The position numbers were made by a program, and so were the translations under genes. DNA of 64,000 nucleotides. Source: Granulicella arctica (GTDB lineage Bacteria; Acidobacteriota; Terriglobia; Terriglobales; Acidobacteriaceae). The stretch spans positions 2,080,888 to 2,144,887 of the forward strand of contig NZ_JACCCW010000002.1 in NCBI RefSeq assembly GCF_013410065.1, read 5' to 3'. Shown here piece after piece: positions 26,812 to 35,569 of the stretch; the stretch's first letter is position 1, and each line of letters begins with the position of its first letter. The notes beneath the pieces are model-generated. The model had not been told where the DNA came from. It saw only the letters and a list, made by a program, of their open reading frames with translations, and searched no databases.

Positions 26812-27771
26812 TTAGCGAACCACGCCACTCACACTCGACACAGAATAAGCAGCAGGATAGCGAGAGCCCGTAGCCATCAGCTCTTCGACCTCCCCCAACG
26901 TCCGCATCCCACCCCGTGCTCCCACCGCCATGCAGTTCAGAGCGGCCGCGGCACACGCAAAGTCAAGCTGCCGTTCGAGCGGCCAATCCTGCAACAGCCC
27001 ATAGATAAACCCGGCATGAAACATATCCCCAGCCCCCGTCGTATCGACCACCGGCACCCGATACGCCGGAACATAGTGATACTCCCGGCCATCCCACGCC
27101 AGCACGCCATCTTCACCCAACGTTGCCGCCGCCAGCTTGCATCCATAACGTCTCTGCATCTCGCGCAGAGCCGTCTCCAAGTCAGGCTCCCGCATCAGCC
27201 GGCACGGAAAGTCCCGGCTCACAATCAGATAGTCGATCCTCTCAAGCAGCTCATCTACTCCGGGATACAGCTCATCCAGATCGGCGATCACTGGAACCCC
27301 GGCCTCCCGCGCCCAACCCGCCGCCACCGTCGCCGTCGCCGTATCGTACCCATCCACGTGCAACGCCCGAGCATTTACAATCCACTCACGATCCAGGTCG
27401 CTCGGCCGCATGTCGAGCCGTTCATCCTTCCGCCAAAGCACCGTCCGCTCGCCATCGCCGTCCACCAAAATCAGCGATTGCCGGCTCGCGCACTCCGCCA
27501 CCGTGAGAATCTGCGTCTCCACCCCCGCACGGGCAAACTCCTTCACATGCAGCACTCCGGCAGCATCATCGCCCAGCTTCCCGACATAGCGGGTCCGCAT
27601 CCCCCAGTGTTGACACGCCACCACCGTACTCGCGACCTGCCCGCCCGGAAACAGATGCGCGGTACTGAACTCAACCTTGGAACCACGTATCGGAAACTTT
27701 GCGAGAGGGATCACCGTGTCAGCCGCATTCAATCCAACGCCGACAAGATCAACCTTCGACAAATTCGTCAT
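26812..27771 (-). CDS. PfkB-family sugar kinase
   Basis: 319 aa. The N-terminal VDLVGVGLNAADTVIPLAKF, the GGQVASTVVACQHWG substrate region and the C-terminal VVDTTGAGDMFHAGFIYGLL with the catalytic Asp identify a ribokinase-family kinase. The substrate is unknown. It is not closely similar to the PfkB gene at 5578-6522 (different N-terminus and signature). It stands alone on the minus strand between the remnant and the beta-lactamase gene. High GC content suggests it is native rather than recently acquired. Confidence 0.82.
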   Translation of the reverse strand: MTNLSKVDLVGVGLNAADTVIPLAKFPIRGSKVEFSTAHLFPGGQVASTVVACQHWGMRTRYVGKLGDDAAGVLHVKEFARAGVETQILTVAECASRQSLILVDGDGERTVLWRKDERLDMRPSDLDREWIVNARALHVDGYDTATATVAAGWAREAGVPVIADLDELYPGVDELLERIDYLIVSRDFPCRLMREPDLETALREMQRRYGCKLAAATLGEDGVLAWDGREYHYVPAYRVPVVDTTGAGDMFHAGFIYGLLQDWPLERQLDFACAAAALNCMAVGARGGMRTLGEVEELMATGSRYPAAYSVSSVSGVVR

Positions 27772-27871
27772 CTTTTAACTCTAAATGAAATGAAGTCCCT
27801 GCCTTTGCCGCGCAGAAAACACCGCCCCAAGGCAGCTCCATCCCAGAGTATGTTCTTTTTCCTTTACCCGA

Positions 27872-28765
27872 TCAACCCGCCTGGAGCGCCACCGCAACCA
27901 ACCGCCCGACCTCGGCCAGAACAGCTTTGCGCTTCTCCTCCGGCCCAGCGCACTCCGTCAGATACGCCGTCACCAGCACGGGCTTTCGATTCACCGGCCA
28001 AAGAATGGCAATGTCGTTGGTAGTGGTCTCTCCATTCGAGCCGGTCTTATCCCCAACGCGCCAGTCGTGCGGCAGTCCAGCACGCAAACTGTTGTCCCCC
28101 GTCTTATTCGCAACCATCCACTCCACCAGTTGATTGCGCATGGCCGCAGAAAGCACATCGCCCAGCAACACCGCTCGCAGATTGCCAACCATCGCCGCCG
28201 GTGAGGTCGTATCCCGCGGATCACCCGGCAACGCCTCATTCAATGATGTCTCCGTCCGATCCAGCCGCGTCACCGTATCCCCAATGGAGCGTGCGAATCG
28301 CGTGATGCCACCAGGCCCGCCGAGCGTGTCCAGTAGCAGATTCGCAGCCGTGTTATCGCTCCGCGTAAGAATCGCGTGGCACAGCTCGGCGACCGTCATC
28401 GACCCACCCGCATGCTCCTCCGTAAGCGGCGAGTAGTGAACCAACGGCTTCGCAGGGATGGCGACGGCACGGTCCAGATGCTCACGACCAGCATCGACCC
28501 GTTGCAGCACAGCCGCCGCCAGCAGCATCTTAAACGTACTGCACATGGCGAAGCGCTCATCCACGCGATAGCCAGACCGTTCCCCTGACCCGGTATCGAA
28601 GACAGCAACGCCAAGGCGTCCAGCGTTAGCCTTCTCCAGTTGCGCCAGCGACGCAGGCAGACCACGAAAGCGCCCGCTCGTCTCCGCACGCAACACACGA
28701 GGCAGCATGACAGAACCACCAACAACAAAACCGCCCATAGCGAGAACATCTCTTCGAGTAATCAT
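27872..28765 (-). CDS. Class A beta-lactamase with Tat-type signal
   Basis: 297 aa from ATG 28765 (GGAAG upstream); the open frame above it is not coding-like. The N-terminus ITRRDVLAMGGFVVGGSVML is a twin-arginine signal. Active-site motifs: Ser76-xx-Lys79 in MCSTFK, SDN at 136-138, the Glu/Asn omega loop ETSLNEA (Glu172, Asn176) and KTG at 240-242 (GDKTGSNGETTTND). A Cys precedes the nucleophile, as in CTX-M and some carbapenemases, but no second Cys sits in the usual place for a disulfide. It hydrolyses beta-lactams in the periplasm. No regulator (AmpR/BlaI) is adjacent. Confidence 0.93.
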   Translation of the reverse strand: MITRRDVLAMGGFVVGGSVMLPRVLRAETSGRFRGLPASLAQLEKANAGRLGVAVFDTGSGERSGYRVDERFAMCSTFKMLLAAAVLQRVDAGREHLDRAVAIPAKPLVHYSPLTEEHAGGSMTVAELCHAILTRSDNTAANLLLDTLGGPGGITRFARSIGDTVTRLDRTETSLNEALPGDPRDTTSPAAMVGNLRAVLLGDVLSAAMRNQLVEWMVANKTGDNSLRAGLPHDWRVGDKTGSNGETTTNDIAILWPVNRKPVLVTAYLTECAGPEEKRKAVLAEVGRLVAVALQAG

Positions 28766-28890
28766 GATTGCTTCCAGAGAAACACTCCCCAGACACCCGC
28801 CCAAGTGCACAACTTGATTACACGTGGTGGAAAACGCGAAGAGTCGCAACCATCTGGTATCGCTATTGGGGACCCCCAAATACGCTCCAC

Positions 28891-29652
28891 TCATCGGTTC
28901 ATGCAGACCTCTTCTAGTGCTTGGCGATGCTCCTCTACAAACCGTGCAGCACCGAACCAATACCTGGCGTGATCAGCCTCATACATCTCAGCCCAAGGTT
29001 GAAGACCGTTCTCTGTGCCATGCACGAGAAGGTCTCCCATGGCTTGAGCGCGCCTACGCATCAACGTAGGTAAGGCATAGCCTTGCGAAGGGGACAACTT
29101 GTAACCTCTAACCAATGCGCCAACCCGTGGAGCTATCTCTGCGATGTCGCCCTGTGGCTCTATGGGAGGGAAGGTGACCGCCGCATACGATAGGTCCCAA
29201 AGGCGAGAACCAGGACCCGCGTTATCCCAATCGATGAAGACCCACCGGTCCCCGCTACGAACCAAATTCCATGGTGCGAGATCGTTGTGACAGATGAGAT
29301 CGTCATGGTCAGGACGTATCGGAACGTCCCAACGTGCATCGGTTGGAATCGGGAAGTAAGCTGTAACCTCATGCAATTGACGGATGAGTCGACCGACCTG
29401 CTCTAAATCGCCAAGGCCCAACGGCGGTCCGGCATTACCCATGACTCCCGGAACGAACTCCAAAGACTGCCTCCCTTGTTCATCCGTCCCAAAGTGTCGT
29501 GGAGATGCAGGATAGCCTCGATCATGCAGACAATCTAAAAGGCTTCTGACGCTGGGCGTAGCAGCAGTGACCGGCTTGCGCACGGTCGCTCCGATTCTCA
29601 CAACGCGGGCAGCGATATTACCGCCTGTAAGGATGTGTTCTTCCTCATTCAT
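28891..29652 (-). CDS. APH/choline-kinase family phosphotransferase
   Basis: 253 aa from ATG 29652 (AGGG seven bases before). The kinase-like catalytic loop LICHNDLAPWNLV (HxDxxxxN) and the metal motif FIDWDNAGPGSRLWDL are complete. The N-terminal lobe (GGNIAARVVRIGATVRKP) holds a possible ATP-binding Lys. The family includes aminoglycoside, macrolide and homoserine kinases, and the substrate here is unknown. The SDR gene ends 19 nt upstream, so the two are likely one transcript. GC content is visibly lower than in core genes of the window, a sign of acquisition. Confidence 0.82.
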   Translation of the reverse strand: MNEEEHILTGGNIAARVVRIGATVRKPVTAATPSVRSLLDCLHDRGYPASPRHFGTDEQGRQSLEFVPGVMGNAGPPLGLGDLEQVGRLIRQLHEVTAYFPIPTDARWDVPIRPDHDDLICHNDLAPWNLVRSGDRWVFIDWDNAGPGSRLWDLSYAAVTFPPIEPQGDIAEIAPRVGALVRGYKLSPSQGYALPTLMRRRAQAMGDLLVHGTENGLQPWAEMYEADHARYWFGAARFVEEHRQALEEVCMNR

Positions 29653-29671
29653 AGATGGCCCTGTGCAATAT

Positions 29672-30421
29672 TCAGGCGGAGAATCCTCCGTCTGATTTAA
29701 GCAGTTGCCCATTGATCCAGGCCCCGCGATCTGAGAATAGGAAACTCACCAGGTTGGCAGTATCTGCGGGAGTACCAAGTCTTCCTGACGGTTGCCGAGC
29801 CACGCAGGCGAGTCGAACAGCATCGCTCATCCATCCCGTATCAACAGGACCAGGGTTGATGACATTCGAGATGATGTGGAGGTGGGCCAGTTCGCGCGAT
29901 ACAGCCAGCACAATCCGATCTAGAGCCGCTTTGCTGGCACCATACGGAAGGTTATTGACGGTGTCATCGCTTGTGAGCGCTACGATGCGGCCTCCGGCGG
30001 ATGGAACCTGAAGCGCAAACTCTCGAATGAGCTGCCAGCTCGCTCTTACGTTTACAGCAAAGTGCCGCTCAAAGCTTTCAAGGCTGGTATCGAGGATGCT
30101 CGAGTTCACAGACTCACAATGTGAGAGTACGAGTCCAGAGACGACCCTTTTGTTCTGAGCAATAGCGTCAAAAATCATCCTCGGGGTGCCGGGCTGCGTC
30201 AGGTCTCCCGGTACTGCGATAACTTGGGCCCCTACGACTTCTAGCTCTGCGATGAGACCATCCAGGTCTGAAGGCAACACACTCCCATGTGTTTTCCGGT
30301 CATAGGAGGGCCAATAATTGATTGCGATATCCCATCCATCGGAAGCTAGCTGTCTCGCGATCCCAGCTCCTATGCCGACCGACCTTCCAACTCCCGTAAT
30401 GAGAACCAGCGGCTTTTCCAT
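29672..30421 (-). CDS. Short-chain dehydrogenase/reductase
   Basis: 249 aa. A Rossmann start (LVLITGVGRSVGIGAGIA) is followed by NVRA and the catalytic YGASKAALDR with its Ser region IVALTSDD, and by NVINPGPVDTGWM. The glycine loop differs slightly from the usual TGxxxGIG, as it reads TGVGRSVGIG. It reduces or oxidises an unknown alcohol or ketone with NAD(P). It is followed 19 nt downstream by the APH-like kinase. This two-gene unit has a lower GC content than its neighbours. Confidence 0.85.
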   Translation of the reverse strand: MEKPLVLITGVGRSVGIGAGIARQLASDGWDIAINYWPSYDRKTHGSVLPSDLDGLIAELEVVGAQVIAVPGDLTQPGTPRMIFDAIAQNKRVVSGLVLSHCESVNSSILDTSLESFERHFAVNVRASWQLIREFALQVPSAGGRIVALTSDDTVNNLPYGASKAALDRIVLAVSRELAHLHIISNVINPGPVDTGWMSDAVRLACVARQPSGRLGTPADTANLVSFLFSDRGAWINGQLLKSDGGFSA

Positions 30422-30472
30422 GAAACAAGTGTATTGCGGAGCTGGTTTGCGTTGAGTTGAGGTATCCCTCCG

Positions 30473-30967
30473 CTACGGAAGCGTCGGCTCCTTCGCCTTC
30501 AACCGTTCCATCACCAGCGGAGGCACCAGCGCCGACACATCCCCACCCAGCCGGAACACGCCCTTGATCAGCCGCGAACTCACATACGTGTACTTCTCAG
30601 CCGGCATCATGAACAGCGTCTCGATATCCGGGTTCAGCTTCCGGTTCATCATCGCCATCTGGAACTCGTACTCATAGTCCGAGATCGCCCGGATCCCCCG
30701 CAGCACCGCCTTTGCCTGCTGCTCCCGCGCAAAATCCACCAGCAGCCCGTTGAAGGTCATCACTGAGACGTTGCTAAACTGTCGCGTCGCCTCAAAAATC
30801 ATCTCCCGTCGCTCGTCCACGGTAAACAGCGGCTCTCCTTTGTCCGAGTTGCGCAGGATCGCCACCACCAGCTCATCGACGATCTTGGACCCACGAGCAA
30901 TCAGGTCCAGATGTCCATTGGTCAGCGGATCGAAGGTGCCGGGATAGATCGCCTTGACGGTATGCAT
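30473..30967 (-). CDS. coaD: Phosphopantetheine adenylyltransferase
   Basis: 164 aa from ATG 30967, preceded by GGGTGA; an ATG 15 nt upstream is also possible. Motifs: VKAIYPGTFDPLTNGHLDLI with the nucleotide TxGH-like site, LRGIRAISDYEYEFQMA and the C-terminal TYVSSRLIKGVFRLGG (ISSS-type motif as VSSR). The enzyme makes dephospho-CoA from phosphopantetheine and ATP, the fourth step of CoA synthesis. It lies 155 nt downstream of recA on the same strand, with a palindromic repeat between them. Confidence 0.96.
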   Translation of the reverse strand: MHTVKAIYPGTFDPLTNGHLDLIARGSKIVDELVVAILRNSDKGEPLFTVDERREMIFEATRQFSNVSVMTFNGLLVDFAREQQAKAVLRGIRAISDYEYEFQMAMMNRKLNPDIETLFMMPAEKYTYVSSRLIKGVFRLGGDVSALVPPLVMERLKAKEPTLP

Positions 30968-31047
30968 GTCACCCAGAAGCATATCGTGCTTCCGTTACCC
31001 TTCGAAGAGAGCCCAGTAAAAAGTGGGACGATAAAAACGCACGCAGA

Positions 31048-31115
31048 GGACCAAACAGCCAAACGCACTACAAAAGTGTAACTACAAAACCGTAACTCCG
31101 GTTTTGTAGTTACAC
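31048..31115. repeat. Palindromic repeat with 17-bp perfect stem, 3' of recA
   Basis: GTGTAACTACAAAACCG (31076-31092) pairs perfectly with 31099-31115, with a 6-nt loop. A further ACTACAAAA unit sits just left. The 24 bases 31091-31114 are the exact reverse complement of 53844-53867. Read on the minus strand it begins 7 nt after the recA stop and is followed by TTTTG, so it may also act as the recA terminator. Confidence 0.8.
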
Positions 31116-31122
31116 AGGCCTT

Positions 31123-32214
31123 TTAAGCCGATTTCCGTCCGCCAGCTTTCACAGCCTCCTGCGCTACCGCAGGGCCATTTGCCGGCACCTCAGGAACCTC
31201 CGCCGACGCCGAAGCACCGCCAATCCCCAGTTTCTTGCGAACCTCTGCATCCACCCGGCCAAACACATTCCTGTTTTCTTTCAAGAAGTTACGGACATTT
31301 TCCCGTCCCTGCCCAATCCGCTCTCCCTGGTAGCTGTACCACGCGCCGCTCTTGTCCACGACGTTATGCAGCACCGCCAGATCAAGCACATCTCCCTCAC
31401 GAGAGATCCCCTCGCCATACAAAATATCGAACTCCGCATCCCGGAAGGGTGCAGCCACTTTGTTCTTTACTATCTTCACTTTAGTGCGTGAACCGACGAC
31501 TGTGTCGCCCTCTTTCACAGCCCCGATTCGACGAATGTCGATGCGCATGGACGAATAAAACTTCAATGCCTTGCCACCCGTAGTCGTCTCCGGATTGCCG
31601 AACATAACGCCGATCTTGTCGCGAATCTGATTGATAAAGATTAGGCAAGTCCTTGATTTAGAAACGGTTCCGGTCAGTTTACGCAAAGCCTGTGACATAA
31701 GACGAGCCTGCAATCCCATGTGCGAATCACCCATCTCGCCATCGAGTTCGGCCTTCGGCACCAGCGCCGCAACCGAGTCCACCACCAGCACATCGATCGC
31801 CCCCGAGCGCACCAGCGCCTCGACGATCTCGAGTGCCTGCTCGCCATAATCCGGCTGCGAAACCAGCAGATTATCTACGTCCACGCCCAGTTTCTTCGCG
31901 TACTGCGGGTCAAGCGCATGCTCGGCATCCACAAACGCCGCCAGCCCGCCAGCCTTCTGCGCCTCGGCGATGATCTGTAACGTGATAGTCGTCTTACCCG
32001 AGGATTCAGGGCCAAAGATTTCAATCACGCGCCCCCGCGGTACACCACCCACTCCGAGCGCCGCATCGAAGGAGATCGACCCCGTCGAGATGACGGAGAT
32101 CGGCACGATGGCCTCTTTCGAGCCAAGCCGCATGATGGAGCCCTTGCCGAACTGCTTCTCCAGCTGCGAAAGCGCTGCTTCTATTGCCTTGCTACGGTCA
32201 TCTGCCACGGGCAT
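31123..32214 (-). CDS. recA: Recombinase RecA
   Basis: 363 aa. Walker [13 protein letters not shown] (about 68-79), Walker [11 protein letters not shown], loop L1 [21 protein letters not shown]2 [19 protein letters not shown] and the C-terminal regulatory domain are complete. There is no intein. The C-terminal tail is Ala/Pro/Glu-rich and ends with a basic GGRKSA, unlike the acidic tail of E. coli. AGAGGAG lies before the ATG. No recognisable SOS box is seen upstream, but acidobacterial LexA sites are not well known to me. Confidence 0.98.
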   Translation of the reverse strand: MPVADDRSKAIEAALSQLEKQFGKGSIMRLGSKEAIVPISVISTGSISFDAALGVGGVPRGRVIEIFGPESSGKTTITLQIIAEAQKAGGLAAFVDAEHALDPQYAKKLGVDVDNLLVSQPDYGEQALEIVEALVRSGAIDVLVVDSVAALVPKAELDGEMGDSHMGLQARLMSQALRKLTGTVSKSRTCLIFINQIRDKIGVMFGNPETTTGGKALKFYSSMRIDIRRIGAVKEGDTVVGSRTKVKIVKNKVAAPFRDAEFDILYGEGISREGDVLDLAVLHNVVDKSGAWYSYQGERIGQGRENVRNFLKENRNVFGRVDAEVRKKLGIGGASASAEVPEVPANGPAVAQEAVKAGGRKSA

Positions 32215-32239
32215 TTCTCCTCTTATGTATCGTCAACGG

Positions 32240-32267
32240 ATTCTAGCATCAAAACGGGAAAAGGCAA
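32240..32267 (-). promoter_or_regulatory. Candidate recA promoter
   Basis: On the minus strand, TTGCCT (32262-32267) and TAGAAT (32240-32245) are spaced by 16 nt, placing transcription start near 32233, about 19 nt before the recA ATG. Confidence 0.4.
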
Positions 32268-32282
32268 AGAAAAGGCGAACGA

Positions 32283-33866
32283 TTATCGCCGCAACAGATC
32301 GATCGGCTCATTTACGTCCTCGACCCGGAAGTGCCCTGCCAGTGCAGGGTGCCGTTTCGCGACAGCCTGATACATCAGATGGGCAACGCGGCGGTAGCTG
32401 AAATGTCCACCCACGCCAGTCCGCAGCTCCGAGATATAGACCGCCTCGGCAAAGTCCATCTTGAACATCGACCGGCAGCGCGTCCCCAGCGGCAGCACGT
32501 ACTGGGCAGATTGAGCAGCCTCAGACACGCCACAGTCGCGAAGCTGGCGATAAGCCGCAAAAGCAGCATCCATGGTCGCGATGTAATCGTCCTCAAGACC
32601 TGCCGCGGCAAGGCTCGGCTGTCCGGGACACTCCGGCAACTCGTAACCATGGGCGTCGGTGTACTCCTGCAAAAGCTGTACACAACGACGGTGGCGATGC
32701 ATATCGCGGAAGCCGCCGATATCCATCAGAATGTCGAAGCGGAAGCCCTGACCGGCGCTGAAACTACGCAGCAACTCATCGTGACGGCCACGCAGACTCG
32801 TTCCCAAACCGATAATCTCCGCCTGACGTATCTCGCTCAATGCAGCGACACTGTTGCGGAGCTGCCGGTACGAGAAGTGGCAGTGCGGATAGAGCAGCGA
32901 GGTCGCCAACTCCACCTCCAGAGGCTCGGCATCATCGAGTAAATCCACAACCGACACGGGCTCGATTGCCTGCCTTGCCATTAGCTCCGCCGCCGCCTGG
33001 GTGAGCTGTGCCCTTGTCTCTGCCTGATAGGCGTTGGCTGCGGCATATTTGACCAGCGTCGGCGCAGCTTTGACAGGGCGCATCAGCATGGCATGGGCCC
33101 GTTCCGCGCAGCCCTCGGCCACCGAACCGATCTCCTGGCACAGCACCTCGCCATCGCCATGATGAACGTTCCATGCCGGCTCCGCAGCCGCAGTGCGCAG
33201 CTTTTGACCAAGACTGCGAATCTCGGCGAACTCGCTCGTCAGCAGCCGCGAGACCTGCGTCTCCAGCGTGCGTGCGTTCACAATCTGGCCTAGGGAGGTG
33301 TTAGTAGCCAGCGGCAGCAGATAGCGCGCGACGTCGAAGGCTCGAGCCTTCAGGGTACGGAGGTACGCATCCGGCTTCATCGATTCCGGCTGCGGAATCG
33401 ATGCCTGCAACGCCGTGAGCATGCCCGCCCCAACGCGGTCGTATCCGGAGAAGAGGGACTGTACGGCGGCAGTGAAGCGCGGCGTCTCATCCCCAAGCGC
33501 AGGCGTGAACCAGCCCGAGGTCTTGAAGTTCTGGTAACGGGTGGAGCGCTCCTGCCCATCCCATCGTTGCTCGTCGACGAGCGCGATGGCCGCAAGCAAG
33601 CTCAGCCGCTCGATGGCGAATGGGATGTGCGCCAGATCGGCGATCGAGCGATGACCGTACTGGAAATAAAAAGTATTGAGAAACTGCTCGGCACGCTGCG
33701 AGCTGATCTCCGCCAGTGACTCTTTCATCGAGAGCGAGGAGCGGGAGTACTTGGCCATCGCATAGGCCAGAACCTCGGGATCGGCTCCGTGGATCGCGTA
33801 GACGTCGGTCTCGTTCGCAGGAGTGTCGGCTTGGGGCTGGATCAAAGTTTTTTCGGTATCGGACAT
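32283..33866 (-). CDS. Tandem ThyX-like protein (FAD-dependent thymidylate synthase family)
   Basis: 527 aa, about twice the length of ordinary ThyX. Two ThyX-like halves are visible. The first has FYFQYGHRSIADLAHIPFAI, then QERSTRYQ at 105-112, and TNTSLGQIVNARTLETQVSR. The second has DMHRHRRCVQLLQEY (about 386-400) and GGHFSYRRVAHLMYQA. The classical signature RHRxxSxNExSxR is divided: the first half keeps E-S-RY and the second keeps RHR, so neither half alone is standard. It may make dTMP with a rebuilt site, or have lost or changed that activity. It is divergent from fabG. Confidence 0.75.
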   Translation of the reverse strand: MSDTEKTLIQPQADTPANETDVYAIHGADPEVLAYAMAKYSRSSLSMKESLAEISSQRAEQFLNTFYFQYGHRSIADLAHIPFAIERLSLLAAIALVDEQRWDGQERSTRYQNFKTSGWFTPALGDETPRFTAAVQSLFSGYDRVGAGMLTALQASIPQPESMKPDAYLRTLKARAFDVARYLLPLATNTSLGQIVNARTLETQVSRLLTSEFAEIRSLGQKLRTAAAEPAWNVHHGDGEVLCQEIGSVAEGCAERAHAMLMRPVKAAPTLVKYAAANAYQAETRAQLTQAAAELMARQAIEPVSVVDLLDDAEPLEVELATSLLYPHCHFSYRQLRNSVAALSEIRQAEIIGLGTSLRGRHDELLRSFSAGQGFRFDILMDIGGFRDMHRHRRCVQLLQEYTDAHGYELPECPGQPSLAAAGLEDDYIATMDAAFAAYRQLRDCGVSEAAQSAQYVLPLGTRCRSMFKMDFAEAVYISELRTGVGGHFSYRRVAHLMYQAVAKRHPALAGHFRVEDVNEPIDLLRR

Positions 33867-33902
33867 GTCGAAGTTCAGGATATGCCATCCCCCGGAGGCA
33901 TG

Positions 33903-33935
33903 CCTCAGATTCTGAGGATCGCGTATTCGTATAAT
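33903..33935 (+). promoter_or_regulatory. Candidate fabG promoter with operator-like palindrome
   Basis: A perfect TATAAT (33930-33935) lies 8 nt before the fabG ATG, so the mRNA would be leaderless or nearly so; no Shine-Dalgarno sequence is present. The -35 area is occupied by a palindrome, CCTCAGA-T-TCTGAGG (33903-33917), a possible regulator site. Confidence 0.45.
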
Positions 33936-33943
33936 TTCTTCTC

Positions 33944-34690
33944 ATGAGCACACTTGACGGTCGGATTGCATTGGTTACGGGAGCATCGCAGGGGATCGGA
34001 CGTGCCTGCGCACTGGAGTTGGCGAAAACTGGGGCAACCGTCGCACTGGCGGCGCGGAATGTAGAGAAGCTGGCAGATGTCGCGGCAGAGATTACGGCGG
34101 CAGGGGGCAAGGCACAGGCCTTTGCGCTCGACGTAGCCAGCGAGGAGTCAATCAAGGAGTGCGCTAAAGCAGTGATAGGCGCGTTCGGCGGAGTCAGCAT
34201 CCTGGTCAACAACGCGGGCATTACCCGGGACATCCTCGCTATGCGGATGAAGCGCAAAGACTGGGACGACGTACTAACGACCAACCTGACCGGTGCGTTC
34301 CTGATGACCCAGGCGGTGATGTCCTCCATGGTGAAGGCGCGCTGGGGGAGGGTGATCAACATCACCTCGGTCGTCGGCGAGACGGGCCAGGCCGGACAGT
34401 CGAATTACGCGGCATCCAAGGCTGGCCTGATCGGCCTGACCAAAGCGTTGGCGCGGGAGTTGGCGAGCCGAACAATCACTGTGAACGCGGTGGCTCCGGG
34501 CTTCGTCGAAACCGCCATGACGGGTATCCTGACCGACGAACAACGGGCGGCGATGATGTCCATTGTTCCGCTGAATCGGGCTGGGTCGGAGTCGGATATC
34601 GCTCATGCGGTCGCTTTTCTGGCCTCCGAGGAGGCGTCGTACATCACCGGGCACACGCTGGATGTGAACGGTGGCATGTACATGGGGTAG
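33944..34690 (+). CDS. fabG: 3-oxoacyl-ACP reductase
   Basis: 248 aa. SDR motifs: VTGASQGIGRACALELA (NADPH loop), NNAGITRD, INITSVVGETGQAGQSNYAA with the catalytic Ser/Tyr, then SKAGLIGLTKALARE and VAPGFVETAM. The NNAGITRD and SVVGxxGNxGQxNY-type blocks are typical of FabG, which reduces 3-oxoacyl-ACP in fatty acid elongation. It is not next to other fab genes, so a PHB-type or other ketoreductase role is possible. The palindrome and -10 box directly upstream suggest its own promoter. Confidence 0.88.
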   Translation: MSTLDGRIALVTGASQGIGRACALELAKTGATVALAARNVEKLADVAAEITAAGGKAQAFALDVASEESIKECAKAVIGAFGGVSILVNNAGITRDILAMRMKRKDWDDVLTTNLTGAFLMTQAVMSSMVKARWGRVINITSVVGETGQAGQSNYAASKAGLIGLTKALARELASRTITVNAVAPGFVETAMTGILTDEQRAAMMSIVPLNRAGSESDIAHAVAFLASEEASYITGHTLDVNGGMYMG

Positions 34691-34693
34691 ACC

Positions 34694-35043
34694 GTGCCGG
34701 AGATCATGAGCAAGTTGACCGAGGGAACAGCCAATATTAGCATTGAGAACTTTCCTCAGGAGGTGGAAGGGTTGCCGGCGCTTTACACGACCCTCCTGCT
34801 CGCCACGGTCGACGGCGAAGCCAGGGGGCTGCGTCGCTTTCAAGCACCCCTCCCGTCCCGAGGAACAGGCCTGCGAGATGAAGCGGCTCTGGGTCAGGCT
34901 ATCAGGCGCGATACCTCGACACAGTGCCCGCCGCCATGCCCGAGGCAGACCGGCTCTGCACCTCGCTCGGCTTCGAACGGATTGAACGCTACAGCACCAA
35001 TCCGGTGGACGATGCCCTCTTCTTCCGGCGAGATCTCACGTAA
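34694..35043 (+). pseudogene. GNAT acetyltransferase pseudogene
   Basis: Pieces of one GNAT protein lie in different frames: GLPALYTTLLLATVDGE, then after a one-base shift near 34820 PGGCVAFKHPSRPEEQACEM and KRLWVR, and after a deletion near 34900 ARYLDTVPAAMPEADRLCTS and LGFERIERYSTNPVDDALFF to TAA 35043. The deleted part includes the acetyl-CoA loop (RGxGxG), so the gene is dead. The order (CEMKRL..V, LDT, LGF, YxxNP) is that of a common small GNAT subfamily. Confidence 0.7.
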
Positions 35044-35199
35044 GCCAGAGCGACGGAGGAATCTGGCAAGGTACAGAAATCGTAGCGGATGCGAAGTTTG
35101 GACTTGCGAGTTGCCTTGCGGGTCTTTAGTTTGTGGCTAATGGCTGATATGCAAACACTTTCCACTACCGCGTCGGGACACTCGGAAGAACCCGCCTCC

Positions 35200-35547
35200 A
35201 TGAATATCGGCACGACGATCCGCGGCTTCCGCCAGCAGAAGGGTATGTCCCAGGGCGATATTGAAAAGCGGACAGGGCTGCTGCGCTGCTATCTGTCGCG
35301 CGTGGAGAACGGCCATACCGTGCCGTCGCTCGATACGCTGAAGAAGATCGCCGGCGCTCTCGACCTGCAACTGGCCGAGTTCTTCGCCGAGGATACAGCT
35401 CCCAAAGAGGTATTCGGCCTGAACCTCAATGCCGACGAGATACGCTTCCTGACCCAGGTGCAACGCTATTCCGCCAACCTGAGCGAGAGCGACCGCAGAC
35501 TACTCCTAGCGATGGTGCGAAAGTTTGCATCGACGACGATGAGCTAA
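35200..35547 (+). CDS. XRE-family transcriptional regulator
   Basis: 115 aa from ATG 35200, where the HTH domain begins (MNIGTTIRGFRQQKGMSQGD) and GGAAGAA lies upstream; ATGs at 35149 or 35140 would add an unstructured arm. The Cro/CI-type HTH covers about 1-65 (LLRCYLSRVENGHTVPSLDT). The C-terminal part (about 80-115) is helical (IRFLTQVQRYSANLSESDRR). It binds DNA and its targets are unknown. The strong terminator at 35570 follows. Confidence 0.85.
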   Translation: MNIGTTIRGFRQQKGMSQGDIEKRTGLLRCYLSRVENGHTVPSLDTLKKIAGALDLQLAEFFAEDTAPKEVFGLNLNADEIRFLTQVQRYSANLSESDRRLLLAMVRKFASTTMS

Positions 35548-35569
35548 GAGCCCATACATATGCCATGAG

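Noticed and set aside
32215..32282. LexA/SOS box upstream of recA
   Set aside because: No CTGT-N8-ACAG or GAAC-N4-GTTC type palindrome is present in the 68-nt gap.
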